NCBI RefSeq assembly: GCF_014200495.1
Contig: NZ_JACHBY010000002.1
Location: 558,001 to 622,000, forward strand
From: Mucilaginibacter geliditolerans
Lineage (GTDB): Bacteria; Bacteroidota; Bacteroidia; Sphingobacteriales; Sphingobacteriaceae
Length of the DNA: 64,000 bases
Reading direction: 5' to 3'
The notes beneath the pieces are model-generated. The model did not search any database and was not told the origin of the DNA. It saw only the letters and a program-made list of their open reading frames with translations. This document shows, in pieces, positions 1 to 9,553 of the stretch. Every line of letters begins with the position of its first letter. Within the stretch, counting starts at the first letter, position 1. A program made the position numbers and the translations under genes.

Positions 1-551
1 CTTTCCACAGTCCAGGTACCGGCGTTCCTTGCCGCATTAAACCCTAAATAACTGGTTCCATAATTTAAGTCCGTAGCGCCTGCGCTTCCGAGTGATGATT
101 TTCGGCAACCACTTGCTACCTGAAACATGGATATAGGCGTGGTTGTCCCAATTCCAACTGCGGTGCTTGTTATGCGCATCCATTCGGACCAGCCGCTGCC
201 AATATTATTAAAAAATTGAAGTTGCCCATGGTATGACTGTATCATGGATGAAAATCCGGTGGCTACATCGGTGAATTGTATGGCCGGCGCAGTACCAATG
301 CTTGCGCCTGATGAGGCTCTTGATATACCTATGTCCGGGCCAATAAAAGAACTGGTGTTCCCGATAACAGTCACACCTGCCAGCGCGCTTGTACTAATCT
401 GTAGTTTTGATAAGGGAGTACTTAATCCAATTCCTACATTTCCTGTATTGGTATTGAATATATTATTACCACTTGTATTCCATTGAGACTGGGCAAAAGA
501 TGACTGAGAAATTGAAAGAATCGCAAAAATGGCGATGCATATTTTTTTCAT
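1..551 (-). CDS. Secreted surface/tail-fibre-like protein, N-terminal part (runs off the window)
   Basis: The gene starts at 551 on the minus strand and stays open to the window edge (183 codons). It opens with a signal peptide (MKKICIAIFAILSIS, then a cleavage-like SSFAQ). After that comes the NTNTGNVGIG motif typical of secreted Bacteroidota proteins with tail-fibre-like or endosialidase-chaperone-like architecture. The rest is Ser/Thr/Gly-rich. No catalytic domain is visible in this part. The C-terminus, where an intramolecular chaperone would normally sit, is outside the window. It is chromosomal and lies to the left of the mobile island. The family call rests on the N-terminal motif only. 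Confidence 0.6.
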   Translation of the reverse strand, partial: MKKICIAIFAILSISQSSFAQSQWNTSGNNIFNTNTGNVGIGLSTPLSKLQISTSALAGVTVIGNTSSFIGPDIGISRASSGASIGTAPAIQFTDVATGFSSMIQSYHGQLQFFNNIGSGWSEWMRITSTAVGIGTTTPISMFQVASGCRKSSLGSAGATDLNYGTSYLGFNAARNAGTWTVE

Positions 552-1015
552 AAGAATAAAGGTTTAGGTGGTATTCGTTATTATATAGTAGCGGCGTAAT
601 GAAAAAAAGAAATCACAATAAAGCGTATCAAGCATAAATGCCGACTTCATTTTCTCAAAAGATCTCGGTGTCCAGAGTTAGACCTGCATTGGAATTTTCA
701 TAGGTGTAATCGGTTAAGGTTAAAGGATTTGTGCTGTACTAATTTAACATTTATAAAAACACTCCCTATGATTACAATATGTAATATTCTTGTTACAATA
801 ATGCAGTTAGAACTGCTTTGGTAAAAGAAAATTGAACTACCATTCTCATTTAATACACCATCCTATTTCATCGCTTAGGCTATATCCTATCATAGAAAAT
901 TACTGCTGATTCCTTGGCAGAATTCGAATTCAAAACCCGTAAAACAATAATTTATCAAATAGCCTAAAACAACAAAAACCTGTAAATCATTGATCTACAG
1001 GTTTTGTTTGGTATC
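552..1015. other. Left-flank intergenic region
   Basis: This stretch has no convincing reading frame on either strand. It should hold the promoter of the minus-strand surface-protein gene, but I see no clean -7/-33 pair. Its right end contains the hairpin described separately, which appears to be the original terminator of tRNA-Pro before the island inserted. Confidence 0.6.
973..1005 (-). terminator. Orphaned native terminator of tRNA-Pro
   Basis: The arms AAAACCTGTA (975-984) and TACAGGTTTT (996-1005) pair perfectly, with extra ATCA/TGAT pairing inside. Read on the minus strand, the hairpin is followed by TTTTTGTT, the layout of an intrinsic terminator. It lies about 12 nt beyond the tRNA 3'-end fragment at 1016-1032. 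It therefore fits as the terminator of tRNA-Pro before the island separated the two. Confidence 0.7.
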
Positions 1016-1032
1016 AGTCGGGATGGCAGGAT
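1016..1032. repeat. Left attachment site (attL-type, 17-bp core)
   Basis: AGTCGGGATGGCAGGAT at 1016-1032 recurs in the same orientation at 47703-47719. There it forms the 3' acceptor strand and 3' T-arm strand of tRNA-Pro. The bases flanking the two copies differ. This is the footprint expected when an element integrates at a tRNA 3' end and rebuilds it. Confidence 0.85.
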
Positions 1033-1306
1033 GATTATCCGGCCATTTAAATCTATAATATTCAATACGTTATGTCAAAATTAAACAAGAACGGGCACCG
1101 AATAGGGCACATTTAATATGCTTTGATTTGGTTGCTTTTAAAGCCTGTTTATTCGTATAAGTAATAGTCAATGAACTTGTTATACAAATATAGTGAATGA
1201 TTTCGTTATAAAAAGTGTTTACTTACACCAATATTAGGTATTTAATATATAAATATCCGGGGGATTTACATGAAACCAGATGTATTGGTTCATATGACAT
1301 TTATAA

Positions 1307-1844
1307 TTAATTACTAGTTGTAGTAGCTACAGTCTTCAATGATACTGGAATCTTCATCCCCCCCGGCACTTTAGAATTATCAAGTATTTCAATATCTCCT
1401 TTCATTAGCTGTAGCGACCTAACTTCAATCGGCCATCCCGTAATTTTATTAATCTTAATATTAGATCTTAAAGTACCGGTTATTTCATATTTTACTGGCA
1501 TTCCATTTATTTCGCTGGGTTTCGAGTCTTTTTCCCGTTAACATTGTGCCATATCCTTCGATTTTGTAAAAATTGGTTTCGACACCTGTGAGATGATAAA
1601 TGGTATTTAAGTTCACCTTACCCATATTTTCCAGTTTTGTATAAACGCTCCATTTATCGCTTTTAGTAACTCCGTTTCTAGGAACAATAGCAATTTGAGT
1701 TTCAATATTTCCTATAAATGCGTTGCCGCCGAAATATTGCACGAATTGGTTTTTAAGCTCAGTCTTTTTTGTTGCGTCCGTTTGAGGGAATTTATCAAAA
1801 ACGTTATTAATTATCTCTTCAATATTCTTAACCGACTTTATCAT
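1307..1844 (-). pseudogene. Degenerate DUF6263-like gene with a frameshift
   Basis: Two overlapping minus-strand frames, 1485-1844 (119 codons) and 1307-1501 (64 codons), together read like the C-terminal part of a DUF6263-type secreted protein. Recognizable pieces are the stretch before GYGTMLTGK and then ITGW and GGMKIPV. The break lies in an A5 run near 1531; removing one A restores one continuous frame through the sequence GKDSKPSEINGMPVKYEI. The N-terminus also has no signal peptide, and a stop lies seven codons upstream of the first ATG. The gene therefore looks doubly damaged. A single sequencing error could explain the frameshift but not the missing leader. The family assignment is tentative. 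Confidence 0.4.
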
Positions 1845-2415
1845 GACACGTTGCGTTATTGGTTAATTAGCTGCCAGTATTTTACTAAAAACCATTATAA
1901 GACACACAACGAAGGAATTTAGAGCCTATAATCAAAAATTGAACAATTCATTAAGGTTTTCGGGAATATTAAATAGAAAGGTTTAATTCAGCAACAACCT
2001 AACCCTTATGCCGCAAAGTCCGATCTATTCTATTACGGTAAAGCTGACTTTCAAGCTTTTTAATTCGCAGCGTTAAATTCTGAATGAGTGATTTATAGAT
2101 TTGAAAACAATTCCTTATACCCCTTTCCGTCCAACACGTTGCTTTGTTCCTTCCACGTAGCTTCAAAGCCACCACGATCACATACGAGACGGTTTCTTAG
2201 TGTAAAGATGCCATCAACTTAACCAATACCGAGGTATACCATAAGTACCCTCCAGGCTTCGCGATCCGGTCGATGGCCATCAAAGACAGCGTGATCAGCA
2301 AAGATTCCGTGGATAAGGCGGTCGTCAATCTGGATATATATTTGTCTTATAACGGAAACTAGTTTTGTTATTCTATACCAATTCGGGAAACCTGTATAAA
2401 ATCATGAAAACAGAA
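1845..2415. other. Intergenic relic region near the island's left end
   Basis: I see no confident gene here. On the plus strand, 2206-2361 holds a 50-odd-codon open stretch without a start codon, containing LTNTEVYHKYPPGF and ending NLDIYLSYNGN. It reads like the C-terminus of a lost protein that I cannot name. The minus-strand frame at 1999-2181 has no recognizable features. The stretch is probably decayed cargo. Confidence 0.35.
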
Positions 2416-3042
2416 TTACTTAATTACCGAATGAAACGCACCATTCATTCTACGTCCTCCACTATTTTTGCCGAATACCATGATCGTATTTTTAAACCAT
2501 GACAAAGTGGCCCTTTCTCTAAAATAAGTACTTGTTTTTTTATCAAAACTAAACCCTCTTTTTTGCATTTGCCCAATTACATATTCATTATTCCTGCAAT
2601 TAACATGGCCACTGCCACCCTGCCCTACTATCGCCCAGCTTAATATGACATAATTAGTGGCATTTTTAGCCACATTATCCAAATATATCTGCTCATATTT
2701 TTCTGGAATATGCTCTCCAACTTCCAAACTCAACACGGTATCAAATCTTTTATCAAATCGTACACGTTTACTCAAATCTAACTGTTCGCAAAAGGTACCA
2801 TCGGCCAGTAATTGTGCTGTTATACCTGGCGTATATGGATTCCCATCATAACCTGATGCTATTAAGCCTTTTTCTCGTAATATTCTTACATACCAACCAG
2901 GGCCACAGCCTAAATCAACAATGGGGTTCTGCCCATTCTTTTTTAAAAACCGAGCTAAAGCCAAAGCGAGTTTCCTGTCAAAGACGTGGCCTTCTAAGGT
3001 GGGGTTTATCCAACGTCCTTTCTTATCTATTTCAAACGACAT
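2416..3042 (-). CDS. Class I SAM-dependent methyltransferase
   Basis: This 208-aa protein has a Rossmann-type SAM-binding motif, VDLGCGPGWY, near residues 42-51. An acidic turn follows the next strand (SGYDGNPY), and a motif IV-like strand reads FDTVLSLEVGEHIP. There is no signal peptide, so the protein should be cytoplasmic. The substrate cannot be read from the sequence. It lies on the same strand, about 290 bp downstream of the LanC-like gene. It could therefore be the last gene of the RiPP cluster or independent cargo, and the gap makes co-transcription uncertain. Its length is normal for the superfamily. Confidence 0.75.
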   Translation of the reverse strand: MSFEIDKKGRWINPTLEGHVFDRKLALALARFLKKNGQNPIVDLGCGPGWYVRILREKGLIASGYDGNPYTPGITAQLLADGTFCEQLDLSKRVRFDKRFDTVLSLEVGEHIPEKYEQIYLDNVAKNATNYVILSWAIVGQGGSGHVNCRNNEYVIGQMQKRGFSFDKKTSTYFRERATLSWFKNTIMVFGKNSGGRRMNGAFHSVIK

Positions 3043-3335
3043 ATTTTCTTCAATTAATTTTTCAATAAAATATTTTTATAATTTCTACATCGGCGTTCTC
3101 ATCATATGTTTATTATACAATATATCTATTGAATGATTAATATAAATCTATTCATAAACGCACAAAGCAGCTAAAACCTATCATTTATTTAGACAATAAA
3201 TTTATAATTAATTGATAATAAATTAATTATGATTAGCGCTTTGTTGTGTTTACCTTGTCAATAATTAATTCTAAAAATGATAATTGCGCTATTTAACTTA
3301 TTTGATTACAAATATTCATATGTAAGTGATCATAT

Positions 3336-4325
3336 TTATAAACCCCATCCTTCCTCCCAATTATGTTCAAGTGTGTTAGGAAGTAAACTGATTGATCTCA
3401 AAAGACTGAAAATGTCTGGCTTTAAGGTATTAAGCAGTGGCACAATTTCGTTCAAAGGAGTATGCGATAGGTGTGATAACTTGTCATGGATAAATTCTTG
3501 TAATTGTGACTGCCCATTTCTATTCAGATGCTTATCATTATATAAATCATACGCATTGGCAGCCATTGCAGTAAGGCAATCATCATTTAAGTATTTCCCT
3601 GCTTTATCACAAGAGTAGATCAAATACAAATCGTCCTCACCGTTATTACTTTGATTAAATTCAGAGGAAAAAAAGTACTTATTCGAAAATTCCACTATTG
3701 AACAGATGATTCTTTTAGATATTTCGGCGTTTAGATTCAAGTGATTTACTCTTGCTAGAAATAAAAGAGACACAGCTATTTCACGTAGCTTTAAAGTAAT
3801 ACCCGCAAAAAGCATGCGATAATTCTCATCGAGTAGCATATCATTAATTTCATCAATTAATAGAACAATACATTCCTGGTTGCAAATAAGTCTGTACCGT
3901 GAAGTTTGCGGATTTCGGGCAGACAGTCTTCTATAGAAATACAATGCTTTACCAATGGTTCCGTTGGTAACCGAAAGCTCAGATGACTTCATATAGATGA
4001 CAGACTTATACAATTCGTCATCTATGTCTTCCAATATCTCGTCTGTATTAGCGTCGATGAATTTATTTTGCACTAACCATTCAATCGCCCAGCCAATTCC
4101 TGTTAATCCATTTTTAAAGTCAAATTGGCTAACCTCCCCGATATTTTCACTCAATTCATCAATTAGCGATTTTGCCTTAAGCAGGTAAATCTCTTCATTT
4201 AAAGTCGCATATAGGGTATAATAGGCTATGGCAAGCCCGGTTTTTCCGTGATACAAACCGTAGTTACCGTTACAGTCCTCTTCAATTAATTTTAACAGGG
4301 TTAAAATGTGATCTATAGATTTCAT
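3336..4325 (-). CDS. LanC-like (lanthionine synthetase C family) protein without zinc ligands
   Basis: The start at 4325 gives 329 aa; its ATG overlaps the TGA of the glycosyltransferase gene (ATGA), which implies translational coupling. Repeated LanC-type alpha/alpha-toroid motifs are visible: GLYHGKTGLA, NGLTGIGWAIEWL and TNGTIGKALYFY. The C-terminal half lacks both the WCYG and the CHG motifs that supply the zinc ligands in NisC-type cyclases. The protein is also shorter than a typical LanC (about 400 aa). With no LanB- or LanM-type dehydratase nearby, classical thioether formation is unlikely. A scaffold, peptide-binding or modified-cyclase role is possible. Some Bacteroidota RiPP clusters carry such proteins, but their function is not settled. 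Confidence 0.7.
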   Translation of the reverse strand: MKSIDHILTLLKLIEEDCNGNYGLYHGKTGLAIAYYTLYATLNEEIYLLKAKSLIDELSENIGEVSQFDFKNGLTGIGWAIEWLVQNKFIDANTDEILEDIDDELYKSVIYMKSSELSVTNGTIGKALYFYRRLSARNPQTSRYRLICNQECIVLLIDEINDMLLDENYRMLFAGITLKLREIAVSLLFLARVNHLNLNAEISKRIICSIVEFSNKYFFSSEFNQSNNGEDDLYLIYSCDKAGKYLNDDCLTAMAANAYDLYNDKHLNRNGQSQLQEFIHDKLSHLSHTPLNEIVPLLNTLKPDIFSLLRSISLLPNTLEHNWEEGWGL

Positions 4326-6061
4326 TTGTCTAATTCGTTGATTATTTGTGGCTTCCACTGCCAAGAGTCGACATAATTTTGGAGCTCTACTTTTTGCATC
4401 TTGCTTACCTTCAGGTACTCATCCAAAAAAATATTTTGCTCATTCTTTGATTGATATCCGCTATTTGGTCCTCTTGGATGACAAAGATGGTAGAGATTGC
4501 CCTTTATTCTTTTTATTTTATAGCCTAATATCAATAGTCGCCTTATTCGTTCAATATCATTCGGCCCCCAAAAAGTCAGATTTTCATTTTCAAGTCCCGC
4601 CTCACAATAATGAACCCTGTTGAGAAAAACAGCTCCACCAAATGACCTTTTACTGGCGGCGATTAATTTATTTTGATTTTCTTCAAGAAAAGCCACATCC
4701 TGAATTTTATTAAATATTGCTTTTATTAATTGATCGACACTTAAAAAATTGCCATTATAAGGTGAGGCTACAGAAAAACTGCCAGATCTTAAAGCGGCTA
4801 CAGATTCCAAAATTTGATTAACTGGCAAAACCGCATCTGTATCGTATATAGCAATGTATGGCGTTGATGCATTTAAAATCATTTGGTTAATATATTTTGT
4901 TTGCAGCAGCCGTTGGTCATCGTCTTTAATAAAAGAATATTGCACTTCAGCCGGCAATTTTGACCGATCAATCTTCGGAACATTATCTATTTCTGTTAAT
5001 ATGATGTTCGTATTATAATATATCGAAAGATTCATAATCGAGATATATGTATTTTCCAAACGCTCAGCCGAATCAATTCGCGCCATGATTAAAAATGAAA
5101 CATCGGACAAGTCGGCTCTTTTTAATCTCTGCACTTGTACATACCCCTCTATTAATTCCTTCACATAAATACTACATAGGTTAGGGTCTATTTCACTCAA
5201 ATCAGCATAAAAAGGATCATAATGAACATAGTCATATTTCCTAAAAAACCTGGGGTTCCCTTTTTCTTTTGAACCCGTATAATGTAAAATCTTACATTTG
5301 TCAAATTGTTCAATGCTACTGTTTGCCCAAACGAAACTTAGCTGAGCGTGAATTTGGAATTTTTGCCGGTAAAATAGCGCATTCCACCAAACCACCCACA
5401 TGTCTGCACACCACGCTTGAATCAATACCTGATTGTTGTTGCAAAAACCTGCCTTATTGTTATTATTAATTAAAAGGCTATACATTTTCACGCAATCATT
5501 TTCTACTTTATTCCAAAACTCCGTAGTCGTTTTTTTTAATAGATACTGAGCTCCGCCTGCATTCAAATCATTTGTTTCAACCAAATGGGTGCTGACGCCT
5601 ACTATTTGGCACATTTCTTGGAAAACACCCCCACCGGCTGTATTCCTTATGTAATTGCAATTAAGGTAAGACCCTGTATCTGATGTATACCAGACATCAT
5701 CAGTAATTAACTGTGAAAAGTCAGGCAGCCCTTTAAATACTATATCCGAGTCATGATAAAATATTGTTGCTTCCTGAAGCTCCGGAAATGCATCAAGATG
5801 TTTTGATATGATATGCGGGCGAATTGAAGAGGAGTAAGATTTGTTTATACGACTGTCTGGATAAGCGTGTATATTAACTTCAGGGTTTCCATTAATTAAA
5901 TCTGCAAAACCCTGTAGCAAGCCTTTATCAGAATCATAACCTATCAGAATATGGATACTTTTGGGATTTATGTTATGTAACTTAAAATTATATAGCTGCA
6001 ATTTTAATTGCCACAAAAAATAATAATCGTCTGGCTGTGCGGAGAGAAAAATCGTATTCAT
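4322..6061 (-). CDS. Two-domain glycosyltransferase of the RiPP cluster
   Basis: This 579-aa soluble protein appears to hold two GT-A-type domains. The N-terminal one (about 1-300) has a DxD-type site, HDSD at 103-106, next to IVF. The C-terminal one (about 320-560) has YDTDA at 406-410, then FGGAVFL (474-480) and FWGPND (497-502), the acceptor-side signature of galactosyltransferase-related enzymes. It sits between the HlyD adaptor (14-nt gap) and the coupled LanC-like gene, so it belongs to the same operon. By analogy with glycocin pathways it may glycosylate the precursor core. The presence of two catalytic centres suggests two sugars or two sites. The donor and acceptor are unknown. Confidence 0.7.
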   Translation of the reverse strand: MNTIFLSAQPDDYYFLWQLKLQLYNFKLHNINPKSIHILIGYDSDKGLLQGFADLINGNPEVNIHAYPDSRINKSYSSSIRPHIISKHLDAFPELQEATIFYHDSDIVFKGLPDFSQLITDDVWYTSDTGSYLNCNYIRNTAGGGVFQEMCQIVGVSTHLVETNDLNAGGAQYLLKKTTTEFWNKVENDCVKMYSLLINNNNKAGFCNNNQVLIQAWCADMWVVWWNALFYRQKFQIHAQLSFVWANSSIEQFDKCKILHYTGSKEKGNPRFFRKYDYVHYDPFYADLSEIDPNLCSIYVKELIEGYVQVQRLKRADLSDVSFLIMARIDSAERLENTYISIMNLSIYYNTNIILTEIDNVPKIDRSKLPAEVQYSFIKDDDQRLLQTKYINQMILNASTPYIAIYDTDAVLPVNQILESVAALRSGSFSVASPYNGNFLSVDQLIKAIFNKIQDVAFLEENQNKLIAASKRSFGGAVFLNRVHYCEAGLENENLTFWGPNDIERIRRLLILGYKIKRIKGNLYHLCHPRGPNSGYQSKNEQNIFLDEYLKVSKMQKVELQNYVDSWQWKPQIINELDK

Positions 6062-6075
6062 CTAACTAATCGGCT

Positions 6076-7377
6076 TTACTTATTATTAATCTCTTTAGTA
6101 AAATTTCTGCTGATCCTTTGCAATATGCTTGCATCCTGGGTAATGATATCGGCATCGGCTATCATCCCCTGCTTTAAGTGAACTGGCTTTTTCATATCCG
6201 AACGGCTTTGTAACTCGAAATCAACCTTCGAAACAAACAGGCTGTCTTTATAAGGTACATCGGTAATATATTTGATTCTTCCTGTCAACATGCCATATTC
6301 CTCATAAGGATACCTTTTTAATTTTATTAGAACCCGTTGCCCTGCCTTAACTTTCCCTATACTATTTTGCGATATCGGCATCTCGCCAAAAAAAGCATCG
6401 TTGCCCTGATTAACGTAAAATACCTCTTGGTTAGGCACCAGAACCTGACCCTCCTGAATAGTACCCGAATAGACTAGTGTTCCGTCTTGCGAAGCTATTA
6501 ATACATATTTACTTTTCCAGTCTTCGGCCTTGCTGATGAGGCTGTTTAATGCCTGTGCAAATTTAGATCGCTCATATATCATTTGATTTCGCAGTTCCAG
6601 TATTTCCTTTTGCTTGGCCGAATAATTATTTTTTGTCGTTAACAGGGCTTTCTCTGTTTGTATCAATGGTGATTTTTTGGCCAAATATTTATTCTCCTGT
6701 TGCCTGAACTCGGCCGGGGTTTCCACATTTTGTTCACTTAGTTTTTTATGCTCCTGGTATTCATCGGTAGCCAGATCGAGATCTTTTTGCTCAATACTTT
6801 TCTGTATATTTAATTGCTGTTCCTGTTGAGCTATATCTATCAGATCATTGAGCAGATAGGCCTCTTTTTTTAGGTTGAAGCCATTAATTACAGACGATTT
6901 ATAAGACAAATATTCTTGAAAAAAAGCCTGACATGACGATTTCAACTCACCAAATTGCCCATTGTTGCCCTGGATAAACAATACATTATCAATTGTTTTA
7001 TTTGCGGCAACTTCTTTTTGTAGTTCCTTTAAATTGCCAAGCATGGCTAATACTTTATCATGATCGGCAGTACTTTCCAGATAAGCCAGCAACTGCCCGG
7101 CTTTAATCCTATCATGCTGGTGTACCAATAGCTTCACAATTTTGCCCGAAATTTTTGACACGACGGGTTTGGGCGAACTGGGCGATTCAACTGTTAACTG
7201 TGCTTTAACTATATCGGGATAACGAATTAAAGCCGAAAGCCCTACGATCAGTACCAGGATAATAAAAAACAAGGTAATGCCCCAGCGCAGTATCCACGAT
7301 GGAACTGTGGTGATAATATTCTGCATATCATCCGTATGTCTAATTTCCTCCCCATTATTGTTATATATTTCCGGCAT
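6076..7377 (-). CDS. HlyD-family periplasmic adaptor (membrane fusion protein)
   Basis: This 433-aa protein has one N-terminal membrane helix (about residues 28-51, SWILRWGITLFFIILVLIVG). Then follow a biotinyl-lipoyl-like half (VVSKISGKIVKLLVHQHDRI), a long coiled-coil hairpin (about 140-270) and the second lipoyl half with a beta-barrel region (SQDGTLVYSGTIQEGQVL). The order is that of HlyD/CvaA-type adaptors that bridge an exporter to the outer membrane. It starts one base after the C39 ABC transporter gene ends. The pair therefore forms the export machine of the cluster. No TolC-type channel is encoded here, so the outer-membrane exit must come from elsewhere. Confidence 0.9.
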   Translation of the reverse strand: MPEIYNNNGEEIRHTDDMQNIITTVPSWILRWGITLFFIILVLIVGLSALIRYPDIVKAQLTVESPSSPKPVVSKISGKIVKLLVHQHDRIKAGQLLAYLESTADHDKVLAMLGNLKELQKEVAANKTIDNVLFIQGNNGQFGELKSSCQAFFQEYLSYKSSVINGFNLKKEAYLLNDLIDIAQQEQQLNIQKSIEQKDLDLATDEYQEHKKLSEQNVETPAEFRQQENKYLAKKSPLIQTEKALLTTKNNYSAKQKEILELRNQMIYERSKFAQALNSLISKAEDWKSKYVLIASQDGTLVYSGTIQEGQVLVPNQEVFYVNQGNDAFFGEMPISQNSIGKVKAGQRVLIKLKRYPYEEYGMLTGRIKYITDVPYKDSLFVSKVDFELQSRSDMKKPVHLKQGMIADADIITQDASILQRISRNFTKEINNK

Positions 7378-7378
7378 A

Positions 7379-9553
7379 TTAATTCCCTAATTCCAATTGA
7401 TTTTTCACCAAACGATAGTAGTCTCCTTTAAGGGCGGTTAATTCCTGGTGAGTGCCCTGCTCTATTATGCGTCCTTTATCCAACACAATTATATTATCTA
7501 CATTTCTTACTGTGCTTAAGCGGTGAGCAACAATAACCACCGTGCGCCCTGTAAAGAACTCAGCCAAATTGTTCATTATCACGCTTTCGTTGTTAGCATC
7601 CAAGGCATTGGTAGCTTCGTCAAAAAATATATACTGCGGGTTTTTATACACCGCCCGCGCTATCAATATCCGTTGCCGTTGTCCCTGACTGATGCCATTG
7701 CCTTCGGTGCCAATTTTGGTATTCAACCCCAACGGGAGGCCATCTATAAACTCCTGGATATTGGCTACTTTTAGGGCATGGTTCAATTTATCCTTATCAG
7801 GATGTTCGTCCCCAACGGCTATATTACGTTCAATGTTATCCGAAAATATAAAGCCATCTTGCATCACTACACCACACTGGCTGCGCCAGGTTTTAAAGCT
7901 GATATTATGTATTGACTGATCACCCACTTTTATTTCCCCTTGGCTGGGTTCATAAAATCGAAGCAGCAACTTTAGTATAGTTGTTTTACCGCTGCCGCTC
8001 ATACCTACTATGGCGGTTGTTTTACCTTGAGGGATATGCAGATCAATATTTTCCAGCACCGATTCATTGCCTGCGCCGGGGTAACGGAAAGTTAGCCGAT
8101 TGATGCTTAAGCTTTTATTTTGTGGCAAGGTCTGGTTCCATTCCTTATGGATGGATTCTTCATCTTCCATTTGATGAATTTCATTTAAACGCTCCAAACT
8201 TATCTTGGCATCCTGAAAGCCCTGAATAAAGCCTAATAGCTGCTCAATAGGGCTACTTAGCTGGCCTACAATGTATTGCACTGCCACCATGGCACCCAAG
8301 GTTAAATTTCCATTAATTACCGCCTGGGCACTTAAAAAGGTAATGAGTATATTTTTACCCTCATTAATAAAAGTTGCCCCACCTTGCTGGTATTGGCTCA
8401 AAGCCAGGTTTTTTACATTGAAATTAAATAAGCGCACTTGTATAGTTTCCCATTCCCAGCGCTTTTGCTGCTCGCAGTTATTGAGCTTAATTTCCTGCAT
8501 ACCCCCTATTAGCTGTACAATACTGCTTTGGTTTTTGGCCAATACATCAAAGCTTTTGTAATTGAGCACTCTGCGCTGCTTTAAAAAAATAACAATCCAT
8601 GCCATATAGAGTGTACTGCTCACTGTGAATACAAAAAAGATAGCGGCATTATAATAAACTAGTACTATCGAGAAAACCAACAGGTTGAACAGGGAAAACA
8701 GGGTATTTAAGGCCGACCCTGTTAAAAAGGTCTGGATGTTTTTTTGATCGTTCATCCGCTGCATAATGTCGCCGGTCATTTTAGTATCAAAAAAACTTAT
8801 AGGCAGTTTCATCAGCTTGATCAAAAAATCGGTGAGGATGGATACATTTACCCGGGTGCTAATGTGCAGCAATATCCAGCTCCTTATAAACTCCATGCTT
8901 ACCCGACCAATGATCAAAGCAATTTGCGCAAACAGAATAATATATATGAAATTGAGGTTGCGGGTATTGATCCCGACATCGACTATCGACTGGGTTAAAA
9001 AGGGGGTAATCAATTGCAGCAAACTACCTATTCCCAAACCGAGCAGCAACTGCATAACCAGCTTGCGGTAAGTGATTAAATATCGTAATAAAAAGGCCCA
9101 GCGTATTTCGTTGTCTTTTTCTTCTTGCTGCTCATAAAACTGAGGCGTGGGAACTAATAACAAGGCTAGGCCGTCGCTCCCCTTGGCACTTACCCAGTTA
9201 CGGTTAAAATCAGCTTCACTGAGTGTAACCAATCCACTGTCCGGATCAGCCAAATAATAGCGATTGTTTTTGATTTTATACAATACCACAAAGTGGTTCT
9301 GCCGCCAATGTAATATGCAGGGAATAGTAGCTTCTTTTAATAATTTGGAAGTCGATTTAACTGCTGTAGTACGAAACCCTATTTTCTCCGCAGCATCGCA
9401 TAAACCTAGCATCGAAACTCCTTCCCGGTTAGTTTCGGCAAGCTTTCGTAGTGTTTCTAATTTAATATTACGCCCATAATATTTGGTCACCATGCGAAGG
9501 CATGTTGGCCCGCAATCCATTGCATCGTATTGTTTATAAAAGGGGAATGTCAT
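7379..9553 (-). CDS. Peptidase C39-containing ABC exporter (double-glycine leader processing)
   Basis: This 724-aa protein has an N-terminal C39 cysteine protease: C14 in AMDCGPTC, H87 in NHFVVLY and D103 in ADPDSG. All three residues of the Cys-His-Asp triad are present. A six-helix ABC membrane domain follows (about 155-440). The ATPase domain has Walker A GMSGSGKT (about 517-524), signature ISQGQ (about 621), Walker B IFFDE (about 642) and an H-loop histidine. Enzymes of this family cut after GG and export the mature peptide. The Gly-Gly precursor at 13400-13609 in the same cluster is its obvious substrate. Confidence 0.95.
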   Translation of the reverse strand: MTFPFYKQYDAMDCGPTCLRMVTKYYGRNIKLETLRKLAETNREGVSMLGLCDAAEKIGFRTTAVKSTSKLLKEATIPCILHWRQNHFVVLYKIKNNRYYLADPDSGLVTLSEADFNRNWVSAKGSDGLALLLVPTPQFYEQQEEKDNEIRWAFLLRYLITYRKLVMQLLLGLGIGSLLQLITPFLTQSIVDVGINTRNLNFIYIILFAQIALIIGRVSMEFIRSWILLHISTRVNVSILTDFLIKLMKLPISFFDTKMTGDIMQRMNDQKNIQTFLTGSALNTLFSLFNLLVFSIVLVYYNAAIFFVFTVSSTLYMAWIVIFLKQRRVLNYKSFDVLAKNQSSIVQLIGGMQEIKLNNCEQQKRWEWETIQVRLFNFNVKNLALSQYQQGGATFINEGKNILITFLSAQAVINGNLTLGAMVAVQYIVGQLSSPIEQLLGFIQGFQDAKISLERLNEIHQMEDEESIHKEWNQTLPQNKSLSINRLTFRYPGAGNESVLENIDLHIPQGKTTAIVGMSGSGKTTILKLLLRFYEPSQGEIKVGDQSIHNISFKTWRSQCGVVMQDGFIFSDNIERNIAVGDEHPDKDKLNHALKVANIQEFIDGLPLGLNTKIGTEGNGISQGQRQRILIARAVYKNPQYIFFDEATNALDANNESVIMNNLAEFFTGRTVVIVAHRLSTVRNVDNIIVLDKGRIIEQGTHQELTALKGDYYRLVKNQLELGN

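Noticed and set aside
244..486. Plus-strand frame of 80 codons at the left edge
   Set aside because: It is antisense to the secreted surface-protein gene, which has a signal peptide and a recognizable motif.
1016..1032. A second tRNA-Pro gene at the left end
   Set aside because: Only the last 15 nt of the tRNA plus two flanking bases are present; there is no anticodon or 5' half, so it is an attachment-site fragment.
1999..2181. Minus-strand frame of 60 codons
   Set aside because: It has no signal peptide, domain or conserved motif, and the surrounding sequence looks like gene debris.
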